DNA of 64,000 bases from Pseudopyrenochaeta lycopersici (Eukaryota > Ascomycota > Dothideomycetes > Pleosporales > Pseudopyrenochaetaceae): NCBI GenBank assembly GCA_003313425.1, contig NHZP01000019.1, forward strand, positions 930,001 through 994,000, given 5' to 3'. Position 1 is the first letter of the stretch, and the number at the start of each line of letters is the position of its first letter. A program made the position numbers and the translations under genes. Of this stretch, positions 1 to 11,474 are shown piece after piece. The notes under the pieces were generated by a model that worked only from the letters and a program-made list of their open reading frames with translations, ran no database searches and was not told where the DNA came from.

Positions 1-255
1 CTTGCCTGGGTCCGTATTGACCAATGTTCTATAATGCGGTAGTGTTGCGAATGAAGTGCATCGTATCGCACGAAGCGGAGAGTAGGATGATGATGACAAC
101 CAGAATCTCAGACACGTTACCCTTCCTCATAGGACGCTAGAGCAACATCTAAATGTTGGAGTAGCGACCAAATCTTCTTGCCCCTATGATTGAGATTTCA
201 AATTTCTTGCTCTTATCCCGGATGCATAGTCGGTTTTGGCTCATGTTCGTCTCGC

Positions 256-711
256 CTAGGCCTTCTTCAAAGCCCCTCCAGCATCTCCGCCTACTCCTAC
301 ACCCGCCACAAACAAGACTCTCACAAGCGTGATGACCGCAATAATCGCTATATTGGTCGTTGCCTCGCTCCTCAACTCGCCATGCGCCTGCACCGCCTTC
401 CACATACTAAAGAGCGCCGCAAAATCCGTCAACAGCAACCCGGTCTGAAACAGCTTCCACACGCCTAGATCGTCCGTGTATCGCAGCATAAATACCATGA
501 GAAAGGCGAACATGGCAAAGGATCCACCGGCCTGGTGCTGCAGGAAGGCGTGGCTGGGTGTGAGTTTGACATAGGCAGATGTCCGCGGAAAGGCGGGGTC
601 GAAGACGGCCTCAGGGCTAAAGTAGTTCATGTAGACAGCCAGGAGTGAGAGAAAGGGATCCACAGTCGTAAAGGAATAGTAATAGAACGCGTTTACACCA
701 GCTGGAGCCAT
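256..711 (-). CDS. DUF7704-like four-helix membrane protein
   Basis: This is a 151-residue single-exon protein. It starts with an aromatic-rich helix (residues 6-30), followed by a short loop with many Phe, Pro and His residues. Three further hydrophobic segments lie at about 62-80, 86-105 and 118-138, and the tail is Gly/Ala-rich. The size and four-helix layout match the fungal DUF7704 group of small integral membrane proteins, recalled from general knowledge and with no known function. It lies downstream of, and on the same strand as, the MFS transporter, with 239 bp between them. No signal peptide distinct from the first helix is visible. Function is unknown; membrane location is the only firm inference. 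Confidence 0.6.
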   Translation of the reverse strand: MAPAGVNAFYYYSFTTVDPFLSLLAVYMNYFSPEAVFDPAFPRTSAYVKLTPSHAFLQHQAGGSFAMFAFLMVFMLRYTDDLGVWKLFQTGLLLTDFAALFSMWKAVQAHGELRSEATTNIAIIAVITLVRVLFVAGVGVGGDAGGALKKA

Positions 712-950
712 TTTGGGATCGTCAGGGCGTTTTTGGTTTGTGCTCTGGGTTGATTACGACTTTTGCTGGTAACTACAAGTCGAACTCGGTTGGAACTCGA
801 TGAGGGTGTGGCTGAGATGTAGCTTTGCAAAAGATGTAGCTCAGAAGATGTTGTTGTCACTGCTTGTCGGTGTCCGAAAGTTGCAGAAGCGTGGCGGGGT
901 GGTGGGGCAACCCTTATTGTGGCACGGGAAGTGTTACCGGCGCAGTGGTA

Positions 951-2728
951 TCACCGCTTACCCTTTCCTTTCCCTCCGATGATCCCAATCCCCCTGATGA
1001 ACACTATCACCACAACCGTTGAAGCGAGACTCATACCGAAATTGAACCATGCTGTACCTCGGATTCCCACCTTGAGTGCATCGTCCCATGGTTCGAGGCC
1101 GTGTCCTTCACTGCCAATTTTGTCGACATCGACACCTTTCTCTCTTGCGATGATGGCAGTCTGTACCGCTGTAGCAATGGCGAGTCCGATTGCACGACCG
1201 ATTTGGCCAACTGCCGTGATGAGTGCGCCTCCTAGGGACGCATCTTCGGGCGGAAGTGTTTTTGCGACGAAGAGCGTGAGAACAGGGAAGATGGTATCGG
1301 CGCCGCAGACGGACAGGACCATGGCTGGAAAGCCATATGCCCAGTAAGTTGTGTGCACTGGAATCGGAATGGCAAAAAGCAATGAAGATATGCTCACAGA
1401 AATGGTGCTGAATGTGAGGATGATATCGCCAGGGATACGAGACAACACCTGGCCTGTTATCGTGGCGACTAGTACACCAGTTACTCCCGTTGGGATAAAC
1501 CGCAGTGTCGTTTGGATGACTGAGAGTCCCTGGAAATCCTGGAACCAGTACGTTGCGAAGATCAGATAATTGTTGAAAGAGGAGAAGAATAAGGCCATAA
1601 GCACGTTTGCAGCCGTGAACTTGCCATTCTTGAATATGCTCATTTTCATCAAGGGCCGTTTTTCTGTCTTCGTCTCAAGATAATGCTGCCAGAATCCGAA
1701 TGCGACAACGAGTAGGAGAGAGACGACGATGAGTACCGGAACCCAGGGCGTGCTCCAGCCCACGACATTGCCTTCGGAAAGGGCGAAAAGAAGAATAATC
1801 AGGCCAACAGTAACCAGTGTTCCGCCAATCCAGTCCACGGTGTTGCGCATGACAGGTTCGGGCTGTGGCGGTGGAACCGGAATGACGATGTAACTTGCGA
1901 TGGTGGAGATGCCAGAGACGATTCCAAAGATCCAGAAAACCCACTTCCAGTCAAGGTACTCGCCTACGACACCACCCTAGGTTCTATTAGCACACTTGCG
2001 GTCAGCAAGTTATATGAAACGTACAAAAATATTTCCGAAAATACCACCCAGAGGCGCTCCAGCCCCGAAACATCCAAACGCAACATCTTTCGCCTTGCCG
2101 GGTGGAAAAGTAACACCCAAGATGCCAAGAGCGGTAGGGGCCATAGCAGCAGCAGCCAAACCTTGAAGGCCTCGAAGGATGTCGAAACCAATCTCATTTG
2201 TGATGAAGGGCGGCACGATGGACGTGATGGTGAAAGCCACAGATCCCCAAAGGAAGATCATGCGCTTGCCGTAAACATCTGCCAAGCGGCCCCATAGAAG
2301 CTGTACTTCGAAATTAATCATAGAGCACGATGTGAGGAAGGTAGTAACTAACCAAGAAACAACCAAACGTGAGGTTATACGCAGATACGATCCATTGCTG
2401 TCGGCTTGTTGGTATGTCGAGCGCTTCGCCAATCGTCGGAAGAATGATAACCGAAGCTTGAACAGCCATCGTCTACTGCCACATGAGTCTATACTCTCTC
2501 CATGTAGAAGTTTTGTCAACTTACACTCAGAAACGGTGTAGCAGCAATTGTAGTAACCAGTGCTACACATCTCGCCTTCGAAAAAGGCAGTCGTTCCGAC
2601 GCCGCAGTCTCAGTCCTCACAACCTCCTCATCTTTCCCAGCCGGCAGTTCCGGTGCCGTTACTACTCGCTCCAAATCCCCAATCTCTTTCCCCGCTGCAT
2701 CAGCGACATAGCCATCTACCTTCGACAT
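951..2728 (-). CDS. MFS transporter, 14-helix (DHA2-like) type
   Basis: Four exons give a 541-residue protein: 2728-2525, 2472-2353, 2300-2025 and 1976-951. The introns are 48-52 bp with GT..AG ends, and the reading frame is kept at each join. After a charged cytoplasmic N-terminus come a helix with TMAVQASVIILPTIG and the loop RLADVYGKR, the MFS loop 2-3 signature. Next is an RGLQGLAAAAMAPTALG segment like the drug/proton antiporter motif C region, then about ten more helices. Exon 1 encodes the hydrophilic tail and the start of helix 1. The long C-terminal half (more than eight helices in exon 4) suggests the 14-helix DHA2 group. The substrate cannot be told from sequence. The tail is basic (GGKGKGKR). 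No cluster context ties it to a pathway. Confidence 0.85.
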
Positions 2729-4862
2729 TTCCAGTCACGTCCACAGCGGTTGTGAAGATGGCGAGCAGGCCGCGCCTGGTGGGGCACCACATCCTTATGA
2801 ACGTCGGCAAAGCGTCTGGGTCGAGAGGCGCCCCACGGCACGGTTGCCGATCGCAAAGGCATGCCGCTAAAGACGTCGGCTAAGGCTTTACCCGCGCTTC
2901 GCGGAATTAGAAACATTTCCGTATGCACTGGGGAATTCCTACTTCAGTGTGCAGCAATTCGCCACAGGTGCTGCTGATTGTGCATTGAAGATGACGTTCG
3001 AGTAATGAACAAAGGTTGCAACAAAGGTCCATGGCTGCGATTATATATTTGCGAGACCGTATTGTACAGGAAAAGGTAAAAGTAGTATTTATGAACCGAT
3101 GAATTCAAAGAACAGTATCAGCTCACAGAGGCGATAACGTGAAGACATGTTTATTTTGGGAGGCGAATGTTTTTGTTCTGCTAGGATGGAAACATGCGAC
3201 AGGATGATCCACCAATCACGACTCACAAAGAAGGCTTCTCAATGCCACCTGAACGCCACTTTGCAGTGATCCATACCATGCTTCACAATCCCATTACCGC
3301 CTACGAAGCTGCTTGTAAGCCTTTTGATTACTTAGAATTTACCTTTTAGGCTACTATCCAACACCGATTACATTTACCCACCAAGGAACACAAAATCGCT
3401 TCGCAGATATCGTTTGGTTTCCTGACGATGTGGAAATCGAGTCTGTAGAGAGCCGATATCTTCACGCAGCCATATGGTCTCAAGGAAATATGATACGCGG
3501 TGGTTTCTACGACACGCATCCCTATTTTTTGCCCAGGCCAGGTTGACAAGATGGTTCCCTCCAAAAGCTCCATTCATGTCTCTACGCTGCACTTAAATTA
3601 ACTCCTTTCACACAAGACAGTTGGGTGGTCAGCTTTACTCTATTGATAATGACGGCGATGTTGCGAGCGGTGAAGCTGCCCAGTCGGTAAATGCTGACAC
3701 TAATGTGGGGTGTGAGAGTATGGAGTTGATTGTGGTAATGGAGACGCACCACGCAGTCGTCACTGGGTTATGGTAGCCAGTCTGATAGCACTACTATGTC
3801 GATGACATCGTTTTCAATGCAAGAAGGAATGCAACCTTCTCCATATCAGGGCTCGCTTCTTGTTACAGCACTATAGCTAGTCGCTGACTTCAACGATGGC
3901 AGAGTTGCTGAAAGCAGACGTGAGAGACCTGAATGTCGTCGTTCCTTTAAAGACTAATGACATAAACATAGCAAGGTTTCTGAGTTGAAGCTTGCTAAGT
4001 CTGTCACGCAACTTGAGGGTTAAATTGCTTCTGCTAACCAGACTTCTGAATTGTTATGTGCGACCTGTGGTGAAATACAACAATGTCAGTGCGACGAGTT
4101 TTACGTCAATCCTATTTAGTATTCTGCTATTTTTTTACGGCTTCACGAGAGCTTTTTCTTTGTGTTCGGAGCTTACCGTATCCTATCATCTCCTGCAGCC
4201 CTTACTAATACGACGTTTTCATATCAAAGACAATATCTGCCGAAGGTACTCAGTGTCTAGCGAACTATCGTTTGATCTCGTTATGGGAGGGTTGCGCAAT
4301 CAGTGGCGGTCTGCACTCAGCTGCTGGTAATCCCGGGACCCATTTTTACTCGCTAAAGTGCTTCGAACATACGCTTCATATGTAAAGACTAACAATATCA
4401 TATCTGATTTGCTCGTTGTGTCTCGCGATTGGCTATTGATGCTGTGGTTCAGCTCCGCGCGAAGGAACCAGCCGCTAGGCCGAGGCGCAGCTGTGACCCC
4501 CTTTTGGGAGACGCCACAAACCCTAGTCTCCGCTTTTGGCTCCATACAGAGCCACTACTGCAATGGGATTGTGAAAGTTTGCATCGCATAGAGATAGTCT
4601 TGCCTTATGCGCAACTAATTCACATGAGCCTCGCTAAGCCCTTCCCCAAACCATTCACCAGGCGTGCCAACGGACAGCTGAGCAGGTCAGCCTAGACCCC
4701 AATTATGAGCTTTCCACGGAGGAGACTTTCTGTAAGGTAGCATGATGTCTGAAAGTTGAAGTATAAAGGAGTAGTCTCTTCTGCCAAAAAGCAGTACAGC
4801 ATTAAAACCTCAGGACACAAATCAAAGGTCCTTGGAGCCCCAATCATTACTATACCACACTC
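2729..4862. other. Intergenic region, no gene recognised
   Basis: About 2.1 kb between the MFS gene and the cysteine protease. The first 200 bases would be the MFS promoter. Only short open frames without recognisable protein character are present on either strand, and no repeat or RNA gene was seen. Confidence 0.5.
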
Positions 4863-6026
4863 ATGGCTCCCGGCAGTGACAACAAAGGTCGCGGTCATGT
4901 TAAAGACGAAGAAGACAAAAACGACAAATGGGTTGATATGCAGAGCCTGCACCACGCCGTCGACCTCAGTACATTGCCATCGTTCAACATCTTTGAAAAG
5001 TCTTTCTGGCTTGACCCTCAGGGTAATGAAACCAAGCAATATACGAAACACATTTACGACCAAGGAACTGTGAGCAACTGTACATCAAATGCAGTCGCTT
5101 CTGCATATCGCTATGCATTGCAGAGGCACGGGGTCTCTGATTTTAAGCCTTCTCGCTTATTCCTATACTATGTCGCTCGTACCGAGCAGAAAACTCTTGA
5201 CAAATTCGGTTACAAGTCAGATGAAAGAGGTGCATACTATGCAAGCCTTAAAGAAAAACCTCCTCAAGACGCTCAGACACTAGAGGCGGGAACCAAAATC
5301 CGTGAGAATGTTCGTGTACTTCGCAAGCTCGGCGCTCCTGCAGAATCAGACTTGCTCACAGATTGGCCTGCGGAAGAATGGCCATACATCAGTCTGGAAA
5401 AATACGCAAACCTCCCAGATGGACTGATTAAACAGTACGCGGCCCCAGCACCAGAAGCAGCACCTGGAGATGATTCCTTCTATCCTGTGGATTCTCTTCC
5501 GGCTATGTGCCCTGCGCCCCAGGCCTTCGCCAATGTCCAAAAGAAGATAGGCATCCACTATGCCCGGCCCCACGTGGGGAGTCTGGACTGCTGGAAGCGA
5601 TGCATTGTGAATGGGTACCCCATCATCTGCGGCATAGACGAGTACAAGCACTTTAACGACTCCGCAAAGGCAAATCAGCACGTCGCGCGAACACCCGCGA
5701 AGTCAGAAAACGACAAGAAAGTCCATCTTGAGACAGAGCATACTGTGCTAGTGGTCGGTTTCGATAACAACAAGCCAGATGAACTAGAAAAATATCTCGC
5801 GAAAGATGATCCAGTTTTACAAGGACCTCGAGGCTGCTTCTTGGTGCAGAATTCCTGGGGGGAAGATTGGGGTGATCAAGTTTACAAGGGGTGTTTCTGG
5901 ATGCCATATGCATGGATTACTATGGATTCTCCTGTTCGTGATCCTGATGTGAAGATGGCAGACAGTGCCTGGGTATTGGTTGATCGAGCGGAGCTTGCAG
6001 GTGGCCCCCCGAGTACGACCACGTAG
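4863..6026 (+). CDS. Papain-fold (C1 family) cysteine protease, cytosolic type
   Basis: This 387-residue single-exon protein has the papain triad in order. The nucleophile is Cys73 in DQGTVSNCTSNA, the histidine is His293 in EHTVLVVGF, and the asparagine is Asn330 in LVQNSWGEDWG. The context of the cysteine (C-T-S-N-A rather than C-G-S-C-W) is that of the C1 branch known mainly from bacteria and large viruses, not of secreted cathepsins. There is no signal peptide and almost no prosegment, so an intracellular enzyme is inferred. The start at 4863 is the first ATG in frame (CTCATGG). The 290-residue neighbour-free flanks give no pathway hint, but a caspase-like protease lies 1.4 kb downstream on the same strand. 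Confidence 0.85.
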   Translation: MAPGSDNKGRGHVKDEEDKNDKWVDMQSLHHAVDLSTLPSFNIFEKSFWLDPQGNETKQYTKHIYDQGTVSNCTSNAVASAYRYALQRHGVSDFKPSRLFLYYVARTEQKTLDKFGYKSDERGAYYASLKEKPPQDAQTLEAGTKIRENVRVLRKLGAPAESDLLTDWPAEEWPYISLEKYANLPDGLIKQYAAPAPEAAPGDDSFYPVDSLPAMCPAPQAFANVQKKIGIHYARPHVGSLDCWKRCIVNGYPIICGIDEYKHFNDSAKANQHVARTPAKSENDKKVHLETEHTVLVVGFDNNKPDELEKYLAKDDPVLQGPRGCFLVQNSWGEDWGDQVYKGCFWMPYAWITMDSPVRDPDVKMADSAWVLVDRAELAGGPPSTTT

Positions 6027-7380
6027 TTCAAGAATGATCTTAATCTAGCTGTGTCAGATACGGGCAATTTTAAAGTGCTCTAAGCTAAGATCGATCGAAT
6101 AAAAGATAGTGGCTAGGTTCGCTTTAGTCTATACTAGGCCGTTGAGAAATTTACTTTTTGTGCATAAAATCGTGTGAATGGTGTGATTTTGGTTGCTTTA
6201 TTCGGTCAGCACATGGGATGTGATATAGGTGATATATTCGGACTATCCGTCCTTTTATAGAAAATTTGATATAATCCACTTTCGTAATCCTCGTTAGTCC
6301 TACATAGTCTTTGCTCAAAATTCCTAGAAACCGTGAGTGATGTAGAGTCAACAGCACACTAAGTGGTCGCCCCCTTCAAGGCTAAGAAGGAATTACGCAT
6401 GTTGTGTTCATTCTGACCAATCTTCATCCTCGAAAACTAGCCTGACGATAGGAATCATGAGCGGAAGCATTTCCAAGCACGACGCTGGCGCAAATTTGCA
6501 TATGCAATCAGCACATCTTTGCAATCCCAAGGTAGATGAGCCGATTGATACAGAGGTGATAATGATCAGGAACACAAAACCCGAAGAGAACGCAACGTTA
6601 AATGCGCGTATAGCTGTAAGATCTCGCTGTGTGGGGCTGAGTAAACGGAGGCTGAGCATGCACCATCATTCGCTACCAATGACGCCAGATCTTTCGTAAT
6701 CAACATACACACGGTCGTGTGGGCCATTACAATAGGACAGACACATGCCAATCGAATCTTACAGAGACATGCCTGAATATTTCTACTGGTTAGTTTGATC
6801 GCGCATTATCGCATCGGCTGGAGATGGCAGTGCGGATAATTGCTCATGATTCTTTGCGAAGCTCAAACAAGAACAAGATAGGAAAGAGTAATTGATTGAT
6901 CGATCGTCGATCGATCGGACGGTGCAACAACTTTGGAAGGAGTGGAATATCTTCTGTGGAATTTCTTGGCTGTCAATATACTGGTTTGGGCCAATGATTT
7001 CGCACAGGTCGCCGACGAAAGTACGGAAATCTCTGGCCAAAAAAAATCCCAGGCTGAAATCTGCCCAACTGGCTTGGATACCATCCCGAATCACAGTTCA
7101 TCATATGACTGACAATTGTTCATAAGCACATAATAGAGCCATTCGCTGAACTTGTCACAGGGTCGGCAGCCGTGGCGCTGATGCGAACATGTTGGGGGCG
7201 GTTTCCAATCCGCCGCTCTCTTTTTGGCCCCACCCGTTAAACCTGGCATGAACGTCGTATTCCACCAACCTCTGTGTAACACCGATCCTGCCGCTGTATA
7301 TATGTATGAGTTTAAACCCTTGAACGATATCTTTTGCGCACCCAGTCCTCGCTGTCCTCAACCGCTAAATACTCGGCACC
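6027..7380. other. Intergenic region with a 19-bp palindrome
   Basis: 1.35 kb between two protease genes, with no convincing open frame. A perfect palindrome lies at 6898-6916, made of two arms of GATCGATCG/CGATCGATC around a central T. The last few hundred bases should hold the promoter of the caspase-like gene. Confidence 0.4.
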
Positions 7381-8997
7381 ATGCCGATGCTCCACCGTAA
7401 ATTCTTCAGCCTCGATCAAGAGATTGCACAGATTGAGTTCAACAAAACCATCGCAGGATGTTATCGCGATGGAAACGCAGAGTATGATTCTGTCGGAGTT
7501 TTACTTCTCACTTGGAGAGAAGACGATATGCACTGCAAGGAGAAAGAGGTCTTATTGCTCCTCAACTACGCCCAATGATGTAGCTGATCATTGATGCAGG
7601 TCAACGCGTTGGAGCACGTTCTCAAAGATAAATTTAGTTTCAAGACTGAACAATATGAAATCCCGCCCACGGAGTCGGCTCAGTCGCTCTTCAACCGATT
7701 GCAGGCGTTTAGCCGCTGTTATGACAGTCCTTCAAAGCTAGGCATAATATACTACGGTGGCCATGCCGAAAGAGTAGAATCCAAAGACGGAGTAGACCTG
7801 GAGCTTTTTGCACGAAGATCGCTACATGGTGTAGGCAATAGCAGCATTTCGAGGACAAACACAAGCCTCAGCAATATCAGCATCCCGGAATCTCCTACCG
7901 ATTCGAAAAGGGAGTTTGATGTCTCTATTTCAAAGGAACGACCGGAGCAGCCTCACATAAGCTTTAAGGCGATATGTGAGCAAATCAGGGCTTCCGAGAC
8001 GGATATTTTATTGATCGTCGATAGCTGCTTTGCCGCCGGGGCTTTTACAGACCAGCCTTTCGGCGGCAGAAAATGTGAACTCTTTTGCTCTATTGCAGAG
8101 AAGGACTGGGCAAGAGCACCTGGTCAGCAGGGATCTTTCACGAAGATACTCACCACTACATTGGCAAGGATGATTGAAGAGACCCCCGAAGGCTTCTCTA
8201 CTTCCGATCTCTATCGCCAAGTCTATCAACAACAGCATCAGGCGCATAAGCCGTTCCATTTCACTCAGTCTAAATTTGACTTCGGAAGAATCTGGTTGAG
8301 ACCGTGTCGGCAGAAGGACAAGGCTACTACACAACCGAGCGATTCGATGTTCACGATCGATGTCCGCTTCCAGCTCACGAAGAGTCTAGACATGCCGGAG
8401 CTCAACAAAGTAGTCAAAGCGCTTCAGTGGATACCTTACGTCAAGATGGTCAAGATGCAAAACATGCATAGCCCAAACGACGACCTTAGAAAGTTCATAC
8501 GAACTGTTTATCTAGCGAATCGCTTGCGACCAGTACTGGCTCGCATCCGTCGCAAGCTGGAGCTAGAGCGGGCACGGCAGCTTTGCAGGACTAGCAGCTC
8601 TCCTCCATCTCCTTCCGCGGCAACCAGCGAGCGATTTCACGTGCATGAGCCGAAAGACGTCGAACTGTTTGATTGGAGCAAAGCGCAGGCAGTGACGCCT
8701 CACGAGCAACGCTTGACGTCGGACCAGTATGTCCAAATACAAAAAACACTCCATCTAAGGCTCAGCGACTCGAGAGTGCCGACTAAAGGTCTAGAAAATC
8801 CAACCATTGCCGATGCGGCTCTGCAGGTGTTGAGAGGCGAAGAACACACGGACGCACCCGTTGACCCTAGTAGCACCCTCTTGCAGCGTGCTGCGAACTT
8901 GCGCTTATCTCAGCGCACTTTAGAAGGCTTGTTGTTCTTTGGAATGGGTGTTTTGGCCCCCACATTCTTTAGCTGGGCGGTGCACGGCAGTGCATGA
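7381..8997 (+). CDS. Caspase-like (C14) protease with C-terminal hydrophobic segment
   Basis: Two exons (7381-7548 and 7600-8997) join in phase 0 across a 51-bp intron. The intron has a CTGAT branch and a TGCAG acceptor, although its donor GTCTTA is weak. The product is 521 residues. The p20-like domain runs from about residue 25 to 260, with the catalytic His111 in IIYYGGHAE and Cys199 in LLIVDSCFAAG. A central segment (about 275-345) is basic and helical. It is followed by a Ser/Pro-rich linker, and the protein ends with a hydrophobic stretch (about 500-517) that could anchor it in a membrane. Fungal proteins of this type are metacaspase relatives, but no metacaspase Pro/Gln-rich prodomain is present. 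The substrate and role are unknown. It lies between a C1 protease and a DUF6594 membrane protein, all on the same strand. Confidence 0.8.
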
Positions 8998-10057
8998 CGA
9001 TTCGCGCATCTTCGAGCGTGCCCTGTCTCACATGACATCGTGGGGCCTGGTTGCCTTGTTGCCTGCTGGTCACCTTTGTAATCAGTCACCAGGAACTCGC
9101 AATAATATAAAGAAAGCTGCAGAAGGGCCAAATTTCTGCCTGCACCTGCAGCAACGGCGACGAAAGAAGTGGTTTGACAAAGTTAGGCAAGCAGCAATGG
9201 CAGAAGTGACGACTGACACGCTTGACGTAAGTGTCCGCCGGCCCAGAACCAAAGCCTTAACATTGACGAAAAGAAGGACGTGAGTCCTGCTATGTCCCCT
9301 GAGCCTGAGCCACAGGATGTCCCCGAATACAGGGCGGATGTTGGCGTAGGCAGATGGACTGCGGTATGCCTTGGTGTTCTTAACGGGATTGCGATTGCAA
9401 TGCTGACAAGGATGATAGCCCCCATCAGCCTGGAGAGTCAACGACAGCATCTTTCTACGTCTGAAAGACGGAAAGACGGCTGGCCCTTTCTCTATCGTCT
9501 ATTGTCACCCTCCTCGAGATCGCGCCGACAAGTGGCGATACGACATCAAAGACGGGAATGGGAGGACGAAGAGCAATATTTCCGGATCAATCATGTTCTG
9601 ATCTGAGACCTTCAGGAATTAATCCGGTGGCTGGCGTGAGAATTGCATGGGATTACGGCGTTTCCGAAGGATCACTGGGATGGTTCAGGGCAAATTTTGT
9701 GAGATTGGGGGCCAGTCTTCAAAGCATTGCGCCTTCGTGTGACAGGACTTTTGGGGGCTGTGCTGTCGCATGTAGCTCGCTTACTACTATTGAATGTAAC
9801 TCTGCGCCACCTCATCCAATCACATCTGCCCGTGAGAGATTAACACAGCTCTGACACGACGTGCCACAGCGATTCAGGTGTGGCTGGTGACCGGTCAAAG
9901 CCCCCCTCGCAGGCACCCCGCTTTGCTATGCGCAGCTGAGCGGACATCGAGGCTCACGAATGCCATTGCTATATCTCGGATGATTTACCCGCTTTTGCGT
10001 CTTACCTTAACTCACATGTAGGTTTCGCTGGTCCTATCACGTTTTCGTTCCACATTC
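8998..10057. other. Intergenic region, weak small-gene candidate
   Basis: About 1.1 kb. A possible small gene starts with ATG at 9196, meets a GTAAGT at 9226, and may continue in an open frame to 9606 with one mildly hydrophobic stretch and a basic tail. No family is recognised and the join is not unique, so it is not called as a gene. The final part is the presumed promoter of the DUF6594 gene. Confidence 0.3.
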
Positions 10058-11474
10058 ATGGACTCTCCGAATTGTACCAATGTCCCACAAACACCTACTG
10101 GTCAAGGACGGCATACTTCGTACAGCAGCGATGTGTCGACCGTCTGCGGCAGCGACATGGAGAAGAGGGACCTAGAGAGCCAGACTTTCAAGCCTATAGA
10201 TCGGAGCCTTAGCCAGTTGCTCGGGTTTGCGTCGCCGGTCAGCGCAAATCTAGACGATATCGAGGAGGACCTAGCAGAGTCTGACGAGGAAGAGACCGCT
10301 GATGTGAATGCGTTAGACTATCAACGAAGTGAGTCAATGGACTATATATAACAGGTATAGCAACGAATACTAATGTATACTCTTAGTTGACGATCACCCA
10401 AATGGATACCCTCGCTTCGCCGCATTCATGAATAGCGACGAGAACTTTCTCATCTGTCGCAAATACGGATTCCTTCACAATCGCGTCCTTCTTTATCGCC
10501 AAGACGAGCTCCGTGAGCTTGAGCAAGAATTGCTGTCCATGGACAAGTCTGCAAACAAGACCGATGAAACCATGTTGAAGTGTCGAACGCGTGAAGAGCG
10601 CTCATCGGGCGAAAGACGCGATTTGATAAACAGAATTGACGATAAGCTACGTGAATATAATGATATTGTCCAACGCACGAGATCTTTTGCTACTTTGCAA
10701 AGAGCAACGCAAAGAAATCACAACAGTGTCCGCAACTGGGTCGATCATTCTGCGCCTTTGGTACAAGCTGAGGCGTCGACATTTTATAAAGACCGTGACT
10801 TTGTTTCGATCGTTGATGCGAAGGAAGGTAGCTGGTTTGATGGTCGCGTCGAAACGGTGTTGTCTAAGTTTGGTGGCCCTGTCACTAGAGTAAGTGACCT
10901 AAATTCCTTAGTATCTAATATTGAACGCAAATCTCGTGATCTCATTCATAGCTAACATTTCCTCAAGCAACTTTTCATATCCAAGCGCGACCGCAGCAGC
11001 ACGTCCGACAAGCTCGTAAGACTCTATTCTAAGAAACGCATCGACATCTTCTCTCGTCTCATTATCACCGTCCTGGCCGTCGTACTACTTATAGCTCCCG
11101 TTGTTGCATTGTTCTTCACAGAAAAGGGTGGAGCTATCAAGATTCTCATCATCTTTCTTTTTACCATGGCATTCTCTGTGGCACTGAGTTTGTGTACGAA
11201 AGCGAAAAGGCACGAAGTATTCGCTGCTACCGCTGCGTAAGTAAATCTTGTATTTTTCATGTATCTTTATGTTTCCCATTCTAGATGTCTTACTTATTTT
11301 ACACTTGAGAGCCCGTCCTGCTGGTCAAACACATTCGGGATCACTTCTACTATTTGTTGCCTCATGTGGTGTACTGCTTTTAACGCCTTTGCACAGTGAT
11401 AATGAAGATAGAACTAACAGTGTCCCAGATACTGTGCGGTGCTCGTAGTTTTTCTGGGAAACATAGACGCCTAA
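10058..11474 (+). CDS. DUF6594 family membrane protein
   Basis: Four exons (10058-10328, 10387-10889, 10968-11236, 11429-11474) give 362 residues with the frame kept at every join. The first 90 residues are acidic and Ser-rich. Exon 2 begins with NGYPRFAAFM and RKYGFLHNRVLLYRQDELRELE, the hallmark start of the fungal DUF6594 domain, followed by coiled-coil-like charged helices. Exon 3 carries two transmembrane helices separated by a short loop. After RHEVFAATAA the final helix is completed by a 46-nt last exon (YCAVLVVFLGN). The last intron is 192 bp, long for this window. The family is common in filamentous fungi and has no established function; a membrane role is inferred from the helices. 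Confidence 0.8.

Noticed and set aside
9196..9606. Possible two-exon small gene with ATG at 9196 and GTAAGT at 9226
   Set aside because: The acceptor is not unique and the resulting protein has no recognisable feature.
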